A DNA stretch of 64,000 nt from Akkermansiaceae bacterium (GTDB lineage: Bacteria > Verrucomicrobiota > Verrucomicrobiia > Verrucomicrobiales > Akkermansiaceae): the NCBI GenBank assembly GCA_025354565.1, contig JANXMQ010000233.1, positions 1-64,000 on the forward strand. The letters run 5' to 3'. Positions 63,051-64,000 of the stretch are shown one piece after another. The translations under genes were made by a program, and so were the position numbers. Under the pieces are notes generated by a model. It did no database searches and was not told the DNA's origin. It saw only the letters and a program-made list of their open reading frames with translations. Every line of letters begins with the position of its first letter. Within the stretch, counting starts at the first letter, position 1.

Positions 63051-64000
63051 TCGGGGGGGGAGTGGTTTGGTGGGGTTTAGGGCGGGGATGGGGACGGGTT
63101 TTAGGTGGTCGGCGCGTTTGAAGAAGAGGTCGAGATCGCCGCCGGAGTCGGCGAGGAGGCGTTGGAAGCGGGGCATCTCGTCGGCATAGAGGCTGAGGGA
63201 GACGAGGTGGCCGTTGTTGAGGTTTTCATGCAGCCAGGCTTCGAGGCCGTGGCCGCCCCAGCGGCGGTGAAGCTGGCGGAAGTGGTCGCGAAGGGTGGCG
63301 AGGATGGCGGCTTTTTTTTGCCGCATGAGGGCGGGGGATTGGCCGGAGGCGTAGAGGGCGGCGAGCTGGGTGCGGGTGCGCTCGATTTCATGGTAGAACT
63401 CGCGGCGGCGGCGGAGACGGCCTTGGTATTGCCGCAGATCGGTAAGGCGACCGGCGGCGAGGAGCCAGCGTTGCACGCCTTCTTCGGCGACGGTGTTGGC
63501 GAGGGATTCGTTGAAGAGGGTGTCGCCCCAGTGGAAGAGTTTGTGGTGGGTGAGTTCGTGGAAGAGGGTCTCGGCGAGGTCGATGTCGGGGTAGTCGAGG
63601 AAGGTGTTGAGGATGGGGTCGTGGAACCAGCCGAGGGTGGAGTAGGCATCGACGCCGCCGACGAAGACGTCGTAGTGCTGGGCGCGGAGTTGCTGGGCGA
63701 GGGCGACGGTGGCTTGCTCGCGGAAGTAGCCACGGTAGTCCATGGAGCCGATGAGGGGGTAGTGCCAGGTTTTGGGTTTCAGGGAGAACTCGGGGGCGGC
63801 GTAGAGGACCCAGACGACGTGGTCACGCCCGAGATCGGTGTATTTCCCGTAGCTGGCGGTGCCGGGGAGGGAGAGGTGAGCGGTGGCAAAGCGGCGGATT
63901 TGCTGGACGGTGGTGAGTTGGCGACGGACGGCTGGCGAGGTGGCGGGATCGGCAAGGACGGCGGGGATGGGGCGGCTCTTGGAGAGGATTTCCCATTGGC
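62901..64000 (-). CDS. Putative zinc aminopeptidase (COG4324 type), cut by window edge
   Basis: The 5' part lies beyond the right edge; the visible part reads in frame from base 64000, so the ATG at 63743 is not the start. Family segments are clear: YGKYTDLGRDHVVWVLYAAP, WHYPLIGSMDYRGYF, VGGVDAYSTLGWFHDPILN, the zinc site ETLFHELTHHKLF and LFNESLANTVAEEG. Relatives end about where DLDLFFKRADHLK occurs; here the frame runs on for about 60 residues antisense to the array 2 gene, with unlike composition. The native stop thus seems lost, possibly when the array 2 module arrived. Confidence 0.85.
   Translation of the reverse strand, partial: QWEILSKSRPIPAVLADPATSPAVRRQLTTVQQIRRFATAHLSLPGTASYGKYTDLGRDHVVWVLYAAPEFSLKPKTWHYPLIGSMDYRGYFREQATVALAQQLRAQHYDVFVGGVDAYSTLGWFHDPILNTFLDYPDIDLAETLFHELTHHKLFHWGDTLFNESLANTVAEEGVQRWLLAAGRLTDLRQYQGRLRRRREFYHEIERTRTQLAALYASGQSPALMRQKKAAILATLRDHFRQLHRRWGGHGLEAWLHENLNNGHLVSLSLYADEMPRFQRLLADSGGDLDLFFKRADHLKPVPIPALNPTKPLPPRLKRQPSDAGVNWAVQAVLRGDALLDRCRLRLQICEARLPRAHLRRCRFG

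Overview
The window looks like the chromosome of a verrucomicrobial (PVC-group) bacterium. The clearest lineage mark is a 1,440-residue secreted propeller/HEAT/cytochrome c protein of the type seen almost only in Planctomycetes and Verrucomicrobia. The DNA is GC-rich with G/C-ending codons, except for one AT-rich accessory stretch at about 20.3-22.5 kb. All product calls come from reading the translations and motifs by eye; no database search was possible.

Region 1 (0-18 kb) is mostly core metabolism: purine nucleoside phosphorylase, HemW-like radical SAM protein, PanB, tRNA-Glu, transketolase, an ECF sigma / anti-sigma-like / PDZ operon, an EVE-domain protein, lipoyl synthase, a 1,160-residue protein that may be a PPi-type PEP carboxykinase, a DUF2383-like protein, an AI-2E-type permease with an extra C-terminal domain, a pair of transglutaminase-like proteins, tRNA-Arg with a partial 3' duplication, and CoaD. 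Region 2 (18.3-24 kb) is accessory: a structured intergenic region ending in a clear terminator, a three-gene operon of secreted or anchored proteins that drifts into AT-rich DNA, then a 21-bp-period tandem array followed by an orphan helical gene. Region 3 (24-34 kb) holds an MMPL/RND exporter, a UvrD-type helicase, a thioredoxin-fold protein without its cysteines, Dxr, CdsA and an EF-hand protein.

Region 4 (32.5-43.2 kb, all minus strand) is a compact nitrogen-scavenging operon: ABC importer (binding protein, permease, ATPase), NikR-like repressor, two DUF1989-type proteins, a biotin-dependent urea/guanidine carboxylase and allophanate hydrolase. Present knowledge of these families favours guanidine over urea as the substrate. 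A perfect GTATGA-N16-TCATAC palindrome sits just upstream of the NikR-like gene, which ties regulator to site. Region 5 (43.4-61.5 kb) is again mostly core: AroK, QueG, an MFS sugar-acid permease, RuvA, a spermidine-synthase-like protein, TerC, SufE, UbiA-type prenyltransferase, a secreted esterase, PpnP, rhodanese, tandem FKBP, small metalloprotease, the PVC cytochrome and a YpfJ-type metallopeptidase.

The most unusual items are two loci 39 kb apart (22.85-23.88 kb and 62.08-63.05 kb) with the same design. Each has a degenerate tandem array with a 21-bp unit and 42-bp super-period, a shared exit boundary (CCGG(A)TAAA, 14-15 bp, CTAGAG), and then a single gene for a 210-244 residue helix-rich protein of no recognised family. 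In both, the gene runs head-on into the 3' end of a neighbour. Other repeats are a REP-like inverted element (two copies), a second dispersed repeat that lies in the N-terminal codons of a secreted protein, and a short direct repeat around the ruvA 3' end.
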